Shown piece after piece: positions 55,865 through 64,000 of a stretch of DNA of 64,000 bases; within the stretch, counting starts at the first letter, position 1, and every line of letters begins with the position of its first letter. Under the pieces are notes generated by a model, which saw only the letters and a program-made list of their open reading frames with translations, had not been told where the DNA came from and did no database searches. Source of the stretch: an uncultured Pseudomonadota bacterium (lineage in GTDB: Bacteria; Pseudomonadota; Gammaproteobacteria; Steroidobacterales; Steroidobacteraceae); contig CAILZL010000010.1 of assembly GCA_903838705.1 (NCBI GenBank), positions 1-64,000 of the forward strand, given 5' to 3'. Made by a program: the position numbers and the translations under genes.

Positions 55865-57133
55865 TTATTGCTGCAGGGTCTTTAACTTCATTGAAGTCAG
55901 AATCCACAGCATTATTGAATCCATCACCATTCTTCCTGACCACGCAATTGCGACGCCCAGTGGACCATAGGTGGAACCGAGCAGGTAAAGTGCGATGAGA
56001 TAAACCGGAATTTCAAACAGCTGCACAAATACAATCCTCCGGGCCATGTCCTGCGACTGCAGAAAAGTAAAGGGCAACGTCGCCACCCCATTAAACAGCG
56101 CACCGATGCAAAGTATCTGGGCTATACGATATCCATGATCAGCAAAGCCAGGCGAAATCCAGATGGCCAGCCCGAAATGCGCAAGCATCACCAGTAACAG
56201 GAGAGCGGGCAGCAGGAATATCAGAATGGTTCGTACACCCTTACGCAACAGACCAGCAAGCGTCTCGGGATTCGAAGTTGCGGACAAGAGTGGAAACAGG
56301 GCCGATACAACGGCACTGGAGAGCACCAGCACTTTGGTGACTATGTCATAGGGAACCAGATAGTACGCCAGCAAGCCGGATGAAACGATAATTGGCAGCA
56401 GCAGCCGGTCACCGAATGCCAGCATCGGATTAAGCAGATTGCCAGCGGTTATCCAGCGACCGAAATGAACAAATTCAAATAAATCAGCACGCGTTATTCC
56501 ACGCCCGGCTGGATGCACCGCCATTAAACGTCGTAACAGCAGCAACCCTGTCGAAAGCGAAAGCATTCGTGCCACTACCAGCACCAGAGCCAGCCAGACC
56601 AGAGAGCTGGTCCAGTAAGAAGCCAGTACCGCACCACCAATTGTTCCGGCCGCTACCAGAATACGAACCATATTTGAATAATCAAAACGTCTGAACGCAT
56701 CAATCGAACTGCTGGTACCGGAGTTGATCACCACCAGCAATATGGCGGGCGCCGCCACCATGACAGCCATATGCAACTCTTCCAGAGTGACAGATTGACG
56801 CTTGATATAGCTCGCCATATATCCAGAGAGCAAAGCAACCAGAGTTGCAAAAAACATCCCGACCAGGGCAAGCATCAGCATGCCGGACTTGATTCGTACC
56901 TGAACTTTCTCTGTTGACGGCGATGCAAGCATGGCTGAAACCGAGACCGTCAGCGCACGTCCCAGACCCAGGTCAAACAATCCGGCTGTACCCAGCAGCG
57001 TCCAGAGCAATCCTAGCAGTCCATAACGCTCCTGACCCAGATTGTGAATCAGCACAGGCACCGACAACACAGCCAGCAGGACAGGCGTACCCAGACCGGC
57101 AAGATTCCATAAAGTAGCGCGCGCAAACTGCAT
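55865..57133 (-). CDS. Oligosaccharide flippase (Wzx-like, right-hand locus)
   Basis: A 422-residue polytopic protein with about twelve hydrophobic helices, starting MQFARATLWNLAGLGTPVLL. It belongs to the Wzx/MOP flippase group and should move the undecaprenyl-linked repeat unit outward. The ATG at 57133 was chosen because the longer frame from 57259 runs back into the Wzz gene and lacks hydrophobic sequence. It lies just downstream of wzz. Confidence 0.83.
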   Translation of the reverse strand: MQFARATLWNLAGLGTPVLLAVLSVPVLIHNLGQERYGLLGLLWTLLGTAGLFDLGLGRALTVSVSAMLASPSTEKVQVRIKSGMLMLALVGMFFATLVALLSGYMASYIKRQSVTLEELHMAVMVAAPAILLVVINSGTSSSIDAFRRFDYSNMVRILVAAGTIGGAVLASYWTSSLVWLALVLVVARMLSLSTGLLLLRRLMAVHPAGRGITRADLFEFVHFGRWITAGNLLNPMLAFGDRLLLPIIVSSGLLAYYLVPYDIVTKVLVLSSAVVSALFPLLSATSNPETLAGLLRKGVRTILIFLLPALLLLVMLAHFGLAIWISPGFADHGYRIAQILCIGALFNGVATLPFTFLQSQDMARRIVFVQLFEIPVYLIALYLLGSTYGPLGVAIAWSGRMVMDSIMLWILTSMKLKTLQQ

Positions 57134-57156
57134 TGGTAGTCGATAGGAAGCAGGGG

Positions 57157-58050
57157 TTACTGTGAGATTCGGCCTGCTTTTCTGCCACCCTGACCGGTCA
57201 GGAAGTCCCAAATAAGCACAAAAAATACCGCAAACACAATTCCGATAACCGGACCACACACGATGTACAGCGCTCTTTGCGGACGGACGAAATCATTCAG
57301 GTCAGCCGGGGCGGCAGGATCAACCACTCGAAACACATAATCCTTCTGCACGTTGGCCATCGCACGACTTTTTACATAGGTTTCAAGGGTACGGGCTATG
57401 GCCTGCTGCAACTCGATTGTTGCGGCATCCTTCATCTCAGCTGTGATCAGCTCAATGCTGGTATTTGCTTCATTAATCGCGCGTTGTCGCATGGTCTCAT
57501 TGAGACGTTCGACTAATGTATTTGCCCACTTCGCCCCTTCAGCAGCATCTACCCAGTCAATATTCAGGGTAACAATACCCGTCTTCGGGTCCTGATCGAC
57601 ACGCCTGATATCCTTGTCAAAGTGAAGATAAGCGTCATAGAGGGTTGGCACCTCATCTGCGGGCAGATTCCACTGCTTCCTGCCTGCATCCCAGTCTTTT
57701 GCATACAACCGTTCAATCAGCCCAAGTTCAGTAATGAACTTCTCGGTAAATTGACGGGACTTCAATAAAGCAACCGCCTCTGTAACATTGCTGTCTGACC
57801 CGACATTTGCTCCCGCCAACGAAGCAAGGTTGCTCAAATCACCCAGCATTGAACCAAGCCCCGCCGTCGAACCTGAGGAACCCGACGGTACAAGCACAAC
57901 ACTGGCCCGGTAGACGGGCATAGTCAGGAAGGCAATAGATATAGCCAACAGAGAAAAAGCAGCCACAATAGCCATGACAACCCTGCTACGCAGCTTCATC
58001 AGATCCCAGACAGATATGGCATCAACATCACTGGCGTTTTCGTTCGTCAT
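57157..58050 (-). CDS. Chain-length determinant (Wzz family)
   Basis: A 297-residue co-polymerase with membrane helices at 24-43 and about 262-285 around a periplasmic coiled-coil domain. The PVYRASVVLVPSG start of the Wzz domain is clear. No kinase domain is attached and none of the nearby genes encodes a BY-kinase, unlike the epsFG pair. It heads the wzz-wzx-wzy group. Confidence 0.87.
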   Translation of the reverse strand: MTNENASDVDAISVWDLMKLRSRVVMAIVAAFSLLAISIAFLTMPVYRASVVLVPSGSSGSTAGLGSMLGDLSNLASLAGANVGSDSNVTEAVALLKSRQFTEKFITELGLIERLYAKDWDAGRKQWNLPADEVPTLYDAYLHFDKDIRRVDQDPKTGIVTLNIDWVDAAEGAKWANTLVERLNETMRQRAINEANTSIELITAEMKDAATIELQQAIARTLETYVKSRAMANVQKDYVFRVVDPAAPADLNDFVRPQRALYIVCGPVIGIVFAVFFVLIWDFLTGQGGRKAGRISQ

Positions 58051-58097
58051 GGTATTCCGAAGAATTGACTGAGCTCACAGGAGCCGGGCGGAGCTGC

Positions 58098-58126
58098 ATT
58101 ATATGGAAGGTGGACGTAGCTGACGA
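58098..58126 (-). promoter_or_regulatory. Possible promoter for wzz
   Basis: A perfect TATAAT (58103-58098 on the minus strand) lies 47 bases before the wzz start. The region 17 bases upstream reads TCGTCA, a weak -35 match. The 241-base gap after gmd is the largest in the right-hand locus, which supports an internal start. Confidence 0.35.
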
Positions 58127-58291
58127 CTGAAGCAGGTGATAACCCGCAATCTGTCTTCATGGATATTTTCCACAGAGGATAAATCCACGTTTCACCGGGA
58201 CCTCATCAACAGGCATACCGGTGAGTCACTCATTGACAGTTACTATTACAGCCTGACTTTCATGCAATAGTGATTGCGATAACACTCTCTG

Positions 58292-59410
58292 CTACTCATT
58301 GTAGTCATATGCCTTGAAGCCTGCCTGCTTGACCATACTATCCCGACGCGCTGCGGTATAGTCGGATTCAACCATTTCCTTTACCAGTTCCTGCAAGGTT
58401 GTTTTTGGGGTCCAGCCAAGCTTGAGCTTTGCCTTGCTTGGGTCACCCAGCAGGGTTTCGACTTCAGTAGGACGGTAATAACGGGGATCCACCCTCACGA
58501 TTACATCACCAACCTTGCATCGGGCCCTATCACCTTCCACTTTGGATACGGTACCGATCTCCTGCTCACCCTTGCCGGTAAATTCGATTGAGATACCCAG
58601 CTCTCTGGCTGAAAACTCTACAAATTGACGCACGCTGTACTGCACACCGGTAGCAATCACGAAGTCTTCTGGCTTTTGCTGCTGCAACATCAACCATTGC
58701 ATCTCAACGTAGTCGCGAGCATGACCCCAGTCACGCAATGCACTCATGTTGCCCAGATAAAGGCAATCCTGCAGACCCAATGCGATGCGGGCAATGGCAC
58801 GGGTAATCTTGCGAGTTACAAAGGTTTCACCACGCAAAGGACTTTCATGGTTGAAAAGAACACCGTTACAGGCGTACATCCCATACGCCTCGCGGTAATT
58901 CACCGTAATCCAGTACGCGTACAACTTAGCCACGGCATACGGACTACGTGGATAGAACGGGGTGGTTTCCTTCTGCGGGATTTCCTGTACCAGACCATAC
59001 AGCTCAGAAGTACTCGCCTGATAAAATTTGGTCTTCTTTTCCAGACCCAGCATGCGAATAGCTTCCAGAATACGCAGCGTACCAATGCCATCTGCATTGG
59101 CAGTATATTCCGGTGTCTCGAATGAAACCGCCACATGACTCATGGCTGCCAGGTTATAGATCTCGTCAGGCTGCACCTGCTGGACGATTCGAATCAGATT
59201 CGTCGAATCAGTCAGGTCACCATAATGCAGGGTGAACCGTTGATGGCTGACATGCGGATCCTGATAGAGATGATCAATTCGATCAGTATTGAACAGTGAG
59301 CTGCGCCGCTTGATTCCATGCACATCATAACCCTTGTTCAACAGGAGTTCTGACAGGTAAGCCCCGTCCTGTCCGGTAACACCTGTGATCAGCGCAACTT
59401 TCTTATTCAT
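58292..59410 (-). CDS. gmd: GDP-mannose 4,6-dehydratase
   Basis: A 372-residue SDR with [20 protein letters not shown] at the N-terminus, [11 protein letters not shown] for substrate binding, and [10 protein letters not shown] carrying YxxxK. It converts GDP-mannose to GDP-4-keto-6-deoxymannose, the precursor of GDP-L-fucose. It follows fcl by 48 bp. RBS is weak. Confidence 0.95.
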   Translation of the reverse strand: MNKKVALITGVTGQDGAYLSELLLNKGYDVHGIKRRSSLFNTDRIDHLYQDPHVSHQRFTLHYGDLTDSTNLIRIVQQVQPDEIYNLAAMSHVAVSFETPEYTANADGIGTLRILEAIRMLGLEKKTKFYQASTSELYGLVQEIPQKETTPFYPRSPYAVAKLYAYWITVNYREAYGMYACNGVLFNHESPLRGETFVTRKITRAIARIALGLQDCLYLGNMSALRDWGHARDYVEMQWLMLQQQKPEDFVIATGVQYSVRQFVEFSARELGISIEFTGKGEQEIGTVSKVEGDRARCKVGDVIVRVDPRYYRPTEVETLLGDPSKAKLKLGWTPKTTLQELVKEMVESDYTAARRDSMVKQAGFKAYDYNE

Positions 59411-59458
59411 GGTTAATCAACTTTCAATGTGATCAGTAGAAATACAACTATCGATTCA

Positions 59459-60388
59459 TTACGAGGCAAAGAATGGTGACGCCTGATAGGCCAGACGAAT
59501 TCCTTCTTCAAGCTCAGTTCTGGCAGACCAGCCCAGACCCTTGAGGCGGGACACATCCAGCAATTTGCGCGGCGTACCATCAGGCTTGGAGGCATCAAAC
59601 TTGATACGCCCGGCAAAACCCACCACCCGCATCACAATTTCAGCGAGCTCGCGGATAGTGACATCCACTCCAGTTCCTACATTTACCAGCGGGCCATCAT
59701 ATTTCTGGTTCATCAGGTAAACACAGGCCTCCGCCAGATCGTCAACGTACAGGAATTCACGCATTGGCTTGCCACTACCCCACACCACCAGCTCCTCTTC
59801 ACCACGCTGCTTCGCTTCATGAGCCTTCCGGATCAGGGCCGGCAACACATGACTATTGGCCAGATCATAATTGTCATTCGGGCCATAAAGATTGGTTGGC
59901 ATCACACTAATGTACTGACGCCCATATTGACGGTTATAGCTCTCACAGAGTTTGATGCCTGCAATTTTGGCAATCGCATATGGCTCATTGGTCTGCTCCA
60001 GCGGGCCGGTCAACAGATAATCTTCATGAATCGGCTGAGGACAGTCGCGAGGATAGATACAGCTGCTCGCCAGAAACATCAACTGCTGCACACCCGCCAG
60101 ATGCGCACCATGTATCAGATTGGCCTCGATCATCAGATTCTGATACAGGAAGTCTGCCCGGTATACATTGTTTGCGTGTATACCTCCCACTTTGGCAGCA
60201 GCAATGAAAATGTAATCGGGTTTCTCAGTGATCAGGAAATTCCGGACAGCCTGCTGATCCAGCAAATCAAGCTCATCACGACTGCGCGTTAATATTTTGC
60301 TGTAACCTTGAGCGCGCAGGCACCGCACCAGAGCCGAACCCACCATCCCGCGGTGTCCACAAACAAATATCTTATTTTCTTTATTCAT
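59459..60388 (-). CDS. fcl: GDP-L-fucose synthase
   Basis: A 309-residue epimerase/reductase with [12 protein letters not shown] near the N-terminus, [18 protein letters not shown], and [12 protein letters not shown] with YxxxK. It makes GDP-L-fucose from the Gmd product. ATG at 60388 was chosen; a longer frame from 60433 overlaps the OPX gene end. It sits between the OPX gene and gmd. Confidence 0.95.
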   Translation of the reverse strand: MNKENKIFVCGHRGMVGSALVRCLRAQGYSKILTRSRDELDLLDQQAVRNFLITEKPDYIFIAAAKVGGIHANNVYRADFLYQNLMIEANLIHGAHLAGVQQLMFLASSCIYPRDCPQPIHEDYLLTGPLEQTNEPYAIAKIAGIKLCESYNRQYGRQYISVMPTNLYGPNDNYDLANSHVLPALIRKAHEAKQRGEEELVVWGSGKPMREFLYVDDLAEACVYLMNQKYDGPLVNVGTGVDVTIRELAEIVMRVVGFAGRIKFDASKPDGTPRKLLDVSRLKGLGWSARTELEEGIRLAYQASPFFAS

Positions 60389-60404
60389 ACGTATTGACTC
60401 AGGC

Positions 60405-63221
60405 TCAGAATGAATGGACCGCTGCTGCCGCAATAGCCACGTTATAGATGATCTGGGTAACGGCCTGCCACAGAGGCAGAGTGGGTACGTGATCTGTGTC
60501 CATGGGCACCACTATCGTATCGCCGGGCTTCATTTCCGTACCGCGTCTTGTCCAGGCGCTGCCACTGTTTACTACTACAGCGCCATTCGCTCGAACCACA
60601 TAAATCCTCTTTTCGTCGGCCTTGCGAGTCATGCCACCACTCTTGGTGACATACTCAGCAAGTGAAATACCCTTGCCATAAAGATGCGAGGTAGGTGCCT
60701 GTACCTCACCAATCACACTAACTTCCTGTCGCTGACGCGGCACAATCAATGTGTCACCATCTTTCAGGATAACGTCGCTATCAGATCCCGGCTCACCAGA
60801 CATGACCTTGCCAAGGTCAATGACCAGACGACCGACAGATTTGGTATTTTTCAGTTGTGACATCAGTTGCTGCCCGATTGCCAGAGTCTGCGATGCCCCC
60901 GCTTGATTGGTTTGCGCAGATTGCAGTGACAAAGTTGTCAGATCGCTTTGCATACGGGTAGCGAGCAAGTCCAGCTGTTGCTGCTCCTGCAGTTTCAGAT
61001 CCTCACGTGTGAATACGCTTCCCTCCGTAAAAGCCATATCGCTCAGCCCACCGGCCCGCTGAATAAGCGACCGCAATGTCTCGCCCCGCTGAATGCTATA
61101 GACACCCGGAAATCTGACCTCACCATTCAACGTAACCTGTTCACGCTTGCTCCAGAGCGGCAGCTCCTTGATCGTCAGCAGATCAGATGGCTGCAACTTG
61201 ATGTCAGCCGCAGCATCACCACGGAATATGGCTGCAAGATCAACCGTGATCAGCTCGGTAGTCCGCTTTCCGTCAGCATCAGAATAGCGCGTCAATTCAG
61301 CACTGGAAGTAAAAGCTGAGTCCTGAAGGCTGCCGCCTGCACGCAGCAGATCACTGACGCGCATACCCGGCTCCAGAGGATAGTCACCGGGCATCTTGAT
61401 CCGGCCGATCACTCCCACCACCTCGGCTGAACGTCCGGCATGCGACTGCAATCGCAAATCCTTCAGGATCGGGTCAATAACCCGGGAACGATCGGCTTCA
61501 GCATCAAACACAGTGATCTGGTCACGTGCCTGCAAAACAATGTCGGCCACCCCACCCCGCTCCGCAAGGGCAGAAGCAAGGTCAGCAGACAGAATCGTGA
61601 TGCGTCTGTCTGGAATCATCTCACGACGAATCAACAAATAGTGGATATCTGCATTAGGCTTCAGCTCATCGACTGAATGGATGACATCAGTCAAACGCAA
61701 ACCGCTACGCCATGCCACGGTACGCGGGGCATAGAGATGCCCTTCTATAGTGATCCCTGATTCCAGTGCAGGTGACACGCGCGCCACACTCAGCACGTCG
61801 CCATTATTCAGAACCGTCGCAGCGCGTGCCGCGACATTCAGACTGACATCCATTGCACTGCGCTGACCCTGCTTGTTAATGCGAACCAGTGATACTTTGC
61901 TGAGATCGGCATCCGCAGTAAGTCCCCCGGCCAGGCTAATTGCATCCTTTGCTGTCTGATTTCCTTTCAATTCGTAAATGCCCGGCCGCTTCACTTCGCC
62001 CTGAACCGCCACAGTGGCGCCAACTGTAGGAATGTAGATCACATCACCCTGCATAAGCCTGGCATCACCACTGGTGTCACCCTTCATCAGCAAATCGTAT
62101 AGATCCAGTGTCCGGACTACTGCCCCCTGACGCTTGAGTTGCACTGTCCTCAACGAACCGATTGTTTTCACACCACCGGACACAAACAGCGCGGTGGTCA
62201 TGGTCGACAGACCACTTACTGTGTAAGACCCTGGCTGGTTGGCTTCACCCAGCACAAACACCCGGATTGAACGCGTTGCGCCCATGGAGATACTGGCGTT
62301 GGTACCAATCATCTGGCGTGACACACGGGCCTCAAGCGACGCTTGCACAACACTGAAATTCTGCCCGGCAACACTGATTGGCCCAAGAGCAGGAAAGTTG
62401 ATACGTCCATCCCGTCCAACAACCAGTTTGAATGTACGATTAGTATTACCGTATAGCTGGACAGTCAGCTCGTCACCCGTACCCAGCACATAGTCGTCGG
62501 TCACAGGGACATCTGTGACAGGCGCAAAGGTGGATGCCGATCCGTTGAACAGGTCATAGCCATAAGGCGATAGACCAGCCACGCCCGACTTATCCAAGGG
62601 CAAAAGTGAAAGCTTGACCTTTAAATCCCTTAATGCCGGATCAGCTGCCACGCGACTACTGGCCTGTTCAATGGTAAGTCCAGATAGCGGTATCGACTTG
62701 AAACCAGGCAACTGCAAACTTCCGTCACGAGTAAGAAGATAAGGATTTTTTGAGCGAATTAAATTAATTAATTCATTCATATTTTGTTCCTGTGGATGCA
62801 GCTCCTGCTTATCAGAAAGCATTTCTATATCCACCAAGACGGTATCCTCACCCTTCAAGGTAATCACCTCAGGCGACACACCCTTAACGTCCCTTTTGCC
62901 AGCGAGAACAGAGGACCCAATCCGACCATATCCAATGTTACCGAAGGAACTTGGATTTGCCTCAAGCTGACCTTCTATCGTGTTACCCAGATTGATTTGG
63001 GTACTGGTCTGACCAGAAAGAGAACTTCCGGAGGCCTGCCCTATACTTTGGAGAATAGATTGCTGCTGACTTGGATCAAGCTGGTTAAAAAGCTGTAATT
63101 GCTCTGCGGTAGGTGCAGTCTGCGCCTGAGCAACACTGGCAAAAAGGGTAAATACCACCAGCAAGCTTTGACAACTTATACGCAACTGACTGCCCCTTGA
63201 CCTGATCACAGATGTACTCAC
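60405..63221 (-). CDS. Large multi-SLBB polysaccharide export protein (OPX)
   Basis: A 938-residue OPX protein, about twice or more the length of Wza. A type I signal peptide ends AQA (residue 33) with no lipobox. After a Gln/Ser-rich segment, the Poly_export domain begins near [18 protein letters not shown]. At least five SLBB-like folds follow, recognisable by repeated GEVxxPGxYxL patterns. A hydrophobic C-terminal helix ([18 protein letters not shown]) ends it. GTG at 63221 is the start. It forms the export channel of the right-hand polysaccharide. Confidence 0.88.
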   Translation of the reverse strand: MSTSVIRSRGSQLRISCQSLLVVFTLFASVAQAQTAPTAEQLQLFNQLDPSQQQSILQSIGQASGSSLSGQTSTQINLGNTIEGQLEANPSSFGNIGYGRIGSSVLAGKRDVKGVSPEVITLKGEDTVLVDIEMLSDKQELHPQEQNMNELINLIRSKNPYLLTRDGSLQLPGFKSIPLSGLTIEQASSRVAADPALRDLKVKLSLLPLDKSGVAGLSPYGYDLFNGSASTFAPVTDVPVTDDYVLGTGDELTVQLYGNTNRTFKLVVGRDGRINFPALGPISVAGQNFSVVQASLEARVSRQMIGTNASISMGATRSIRVFVLGEANQPGSYTVSGLSTMTTALFVSGGVKTIGSLRTVQLKRQGAVVRTLDLYDLLMKGDTSGDARLMQGDVIYIPTVGATVAVQGEVKRPGIYELKGNQTAKDAISLAGGLTADADLSKVSLVRINKQGQRSAMDVSLNVAARAATVLNNGDVLSVARVSPALESGITIEGHLYAPRTVAWRSGLRLTDVIHSVDELKPNADIHYLLIRREMIPDRRITILSADLASALAERGGVADIVLQARDQITVFDAEADRSRVIDPILKDLRLQSHAGRSAEVVGVIGRIKMPGDYPLEPGMRVSDLLRAGGSLQDSAFTSSAELTRYSDADGKRTTELITVDLAAIFRGDAAADIKLQPSDLLTIKELPLWSKREQVTLNGEVRFPGVYSIQRGETLRSLIQRAGGLSDMAFTEGSVFTREDLKLQEQQQLDLLATRMQSDLTTLSLQSAQTNQAGASQTLAIGQQLMSQLKNTKSVGRLVIDLGKVMSGEPGSDSDVILKDGDTLIVPRQRQEVSVIGEVQAPTSHLYGKGISLAEYVTKSGGMTRKADEKRIYVVRANGAVVVNSGSAWTRRGTEMKPGDTIVVPMDTDHVPTLPLWQAVTQIIYNVAIAAAAVHSF

Positions 63222-63341
63222 CAGTACTTATCCCATCAAAATCCGGGATACAGTGGTTCACGAATTCTAGGCAGTACAACGACATACCGCAATGAAATAT
63301 AGGAAATCAAGCGCTCCGGGTACGCCCAGCTGTAACACACC

Positions 63342-64000
63342 CTAAGCTGAGTACTGCTTTGCTACCCACTGGCGATAACTGCCATCCATCACCGCTCGCC
63401 ACCACGATTCATTGTTCAGATACCAGTCGACTGTACTTCGCAGACCGGCATCAATCTTTACCTGCGCACGATAACCCAGCTCGGTTTCTATCTTGTGGCA
63501 GTTGATGGCGTAACGGCGATCATGGCCGGGACGGTCTTTCACATAGGTCATCAGGCTATTGCTGGGATTGCCATTGGCGGCAGGCGCGTTACGGAAGCGG
63601 GCCTTGAGTGCATGATCTCCGGCAAACTTTTCATCCATGATGGCGCATAGCGTTCGCACCAGATAGATGTTCTCGGCTTCAGAACCACCACCGATGTTGT
63701 ACACCTCACCAACTCTGCCTTTCTGCAATATCAGCTCGATACCACGACAGTGATCCGTCACGTGCAGCCAGTCCCGAACATTCCGGCCATCACCATAAAT
63801 AGGTAATGCCTTGCCCTCAAGGATGTTGACTATCATCAGCGGAATGAGCTTTTCAGGGAAGTGATAAGGACCGTAATTATTCGAACAATTACTGGTCGTT
63901 ACTTTCAGTCCATAGGTGTGATGATAAGCACGCACCAGATGATCGGACGCCGCCTTGCTGGCTGAATAGGGCGAATTGGGCGCATAGGGTGTAATTTCAC
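63342..64000 (-). CDS. rfbB: dTDP-glucose 4,6-dehydratase, C-terminal part
   Basis: The gene enters from the right window edge; about 219 codons are visible. YSASKAASDHL carries the YxxxK active-site pair, and SNNYGPYHFPEKLIPLMI and YGDGRNVRDWLHV are typical of RfbB/RmlB. It gives dTDP-4-keto-6-deoxyglucose, the precursor of dTDP-rhamnose and other deoxysugars. The following rml genes are not in view. It lies 120 bp upstream of the OPX gene. Confidence 0.93.
   Translation of the reverse strand, partial: EITPYAPNSPYSASKAASDHLVRAYHHTYGLKVTTSNCSNNYGPYHFPEKLIPLMIVNILEGKALPIYGDGRNVRDWLHVTDHCRGIELILQKGRVGEVYNIGGGSEAENIYLVRTLCAIMDEKFAGDHALKARFRNAPAANGNPSNSLMTYVKDRPGHDRRYAINCHKIETELGYRAQVKIDAGLRSTVDWYLNNESWWRAVMDGSYRQWVAKQYSA

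Overview
The window is a chromosomal segment from a Gram-negative bacterium. Gammaproteobacteria fit best. The gltX gene sits beside tRNA-Ala, tRNA-Glu and tRNA-Val, sulfate activation uses cysD plus a fused cysNC, and the secreted proteins at 29-36 kb carry polyserine linkers of the kind common in Cellvibrio-like bacteria. The genus cannot be fixed from sequence reading alone. Almost everything here serves the building, decoration, export and trimming of surface polysaccharides.

Left region (1-28.9 kb). The edge holds the end of an IS3-family element that has cut a SGNH-hydrolase gene. Next come a sugar SDR and C-methyltransferase pair, a glycosyltransferase, and a GMC dehydrogenase with a Tat-signal small subunit. 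These are followed by an epsEFG-type block (short OPX export protein, Wzz-like co-polymerase, separate BY-kinase), a HAD-membrane fusion, two glycosyltransferases, a Wzx flippase and a GH5 glycosidase. Then there are an acyltransferase, a Wzy polymerase, a GT26 transferase, a second GMC oxidoreductase with an SDR, and an acyl-transfer module of MBOAT, ACP, FkbH-like protein and SGNH protein. The EpsL-like beta-barrel closes the block. No initiating sugar-phosphate transferase is visible in this half.

Middle (29.3-38.2 kb). A DUF1800-DUF1501-GH5 operon of secreted proteins with polyserine linkers is followed by a second, nearly duplicate GH5 gene whose signal peptide lies in another frame. Housekeeping genes follow on the minus strand: tRNA-Val(CAC), gltX, tRNA-Ala(GGC) and tRNA-Glu(TTC). 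Both tRNA units have clear sigma70-type promoters.

Right region (38.2-64 kb). All genes run on the minus strand. They supply GDP-mannose and GDP-fucose (manB, manC, gmd, fcl), UDP-glucuronate and UDP-galacturonate (ugd and an epimerase), and probably UDP-diacetylbacillosamine (PglF/E/D-like). They also include a PglC-like initiating transferase, three glycosyltransferases, Wzy, Wzx, Wzz, a 938-residue multi-SLBB OPX protein and a dTDP-glucose dehydratase cut by the window end. cysD-cysNC sits among them. The window therefore holds two separate Wzx/Wzy-type assembly systems flanking a housekeeping tRNA/gltX island.

The most unusual items are the periplasm-directed Fe-S GMC dehydrogenase in an exopolysaccharide locus, the FkbH-ACP-MBOAT-SGNH decoration module, the HAD-polytopic membrane fusion, the short-OPX plus beta-barrel export pair, and the DUF1800/DUF1501/GH5 surface-protein operon.
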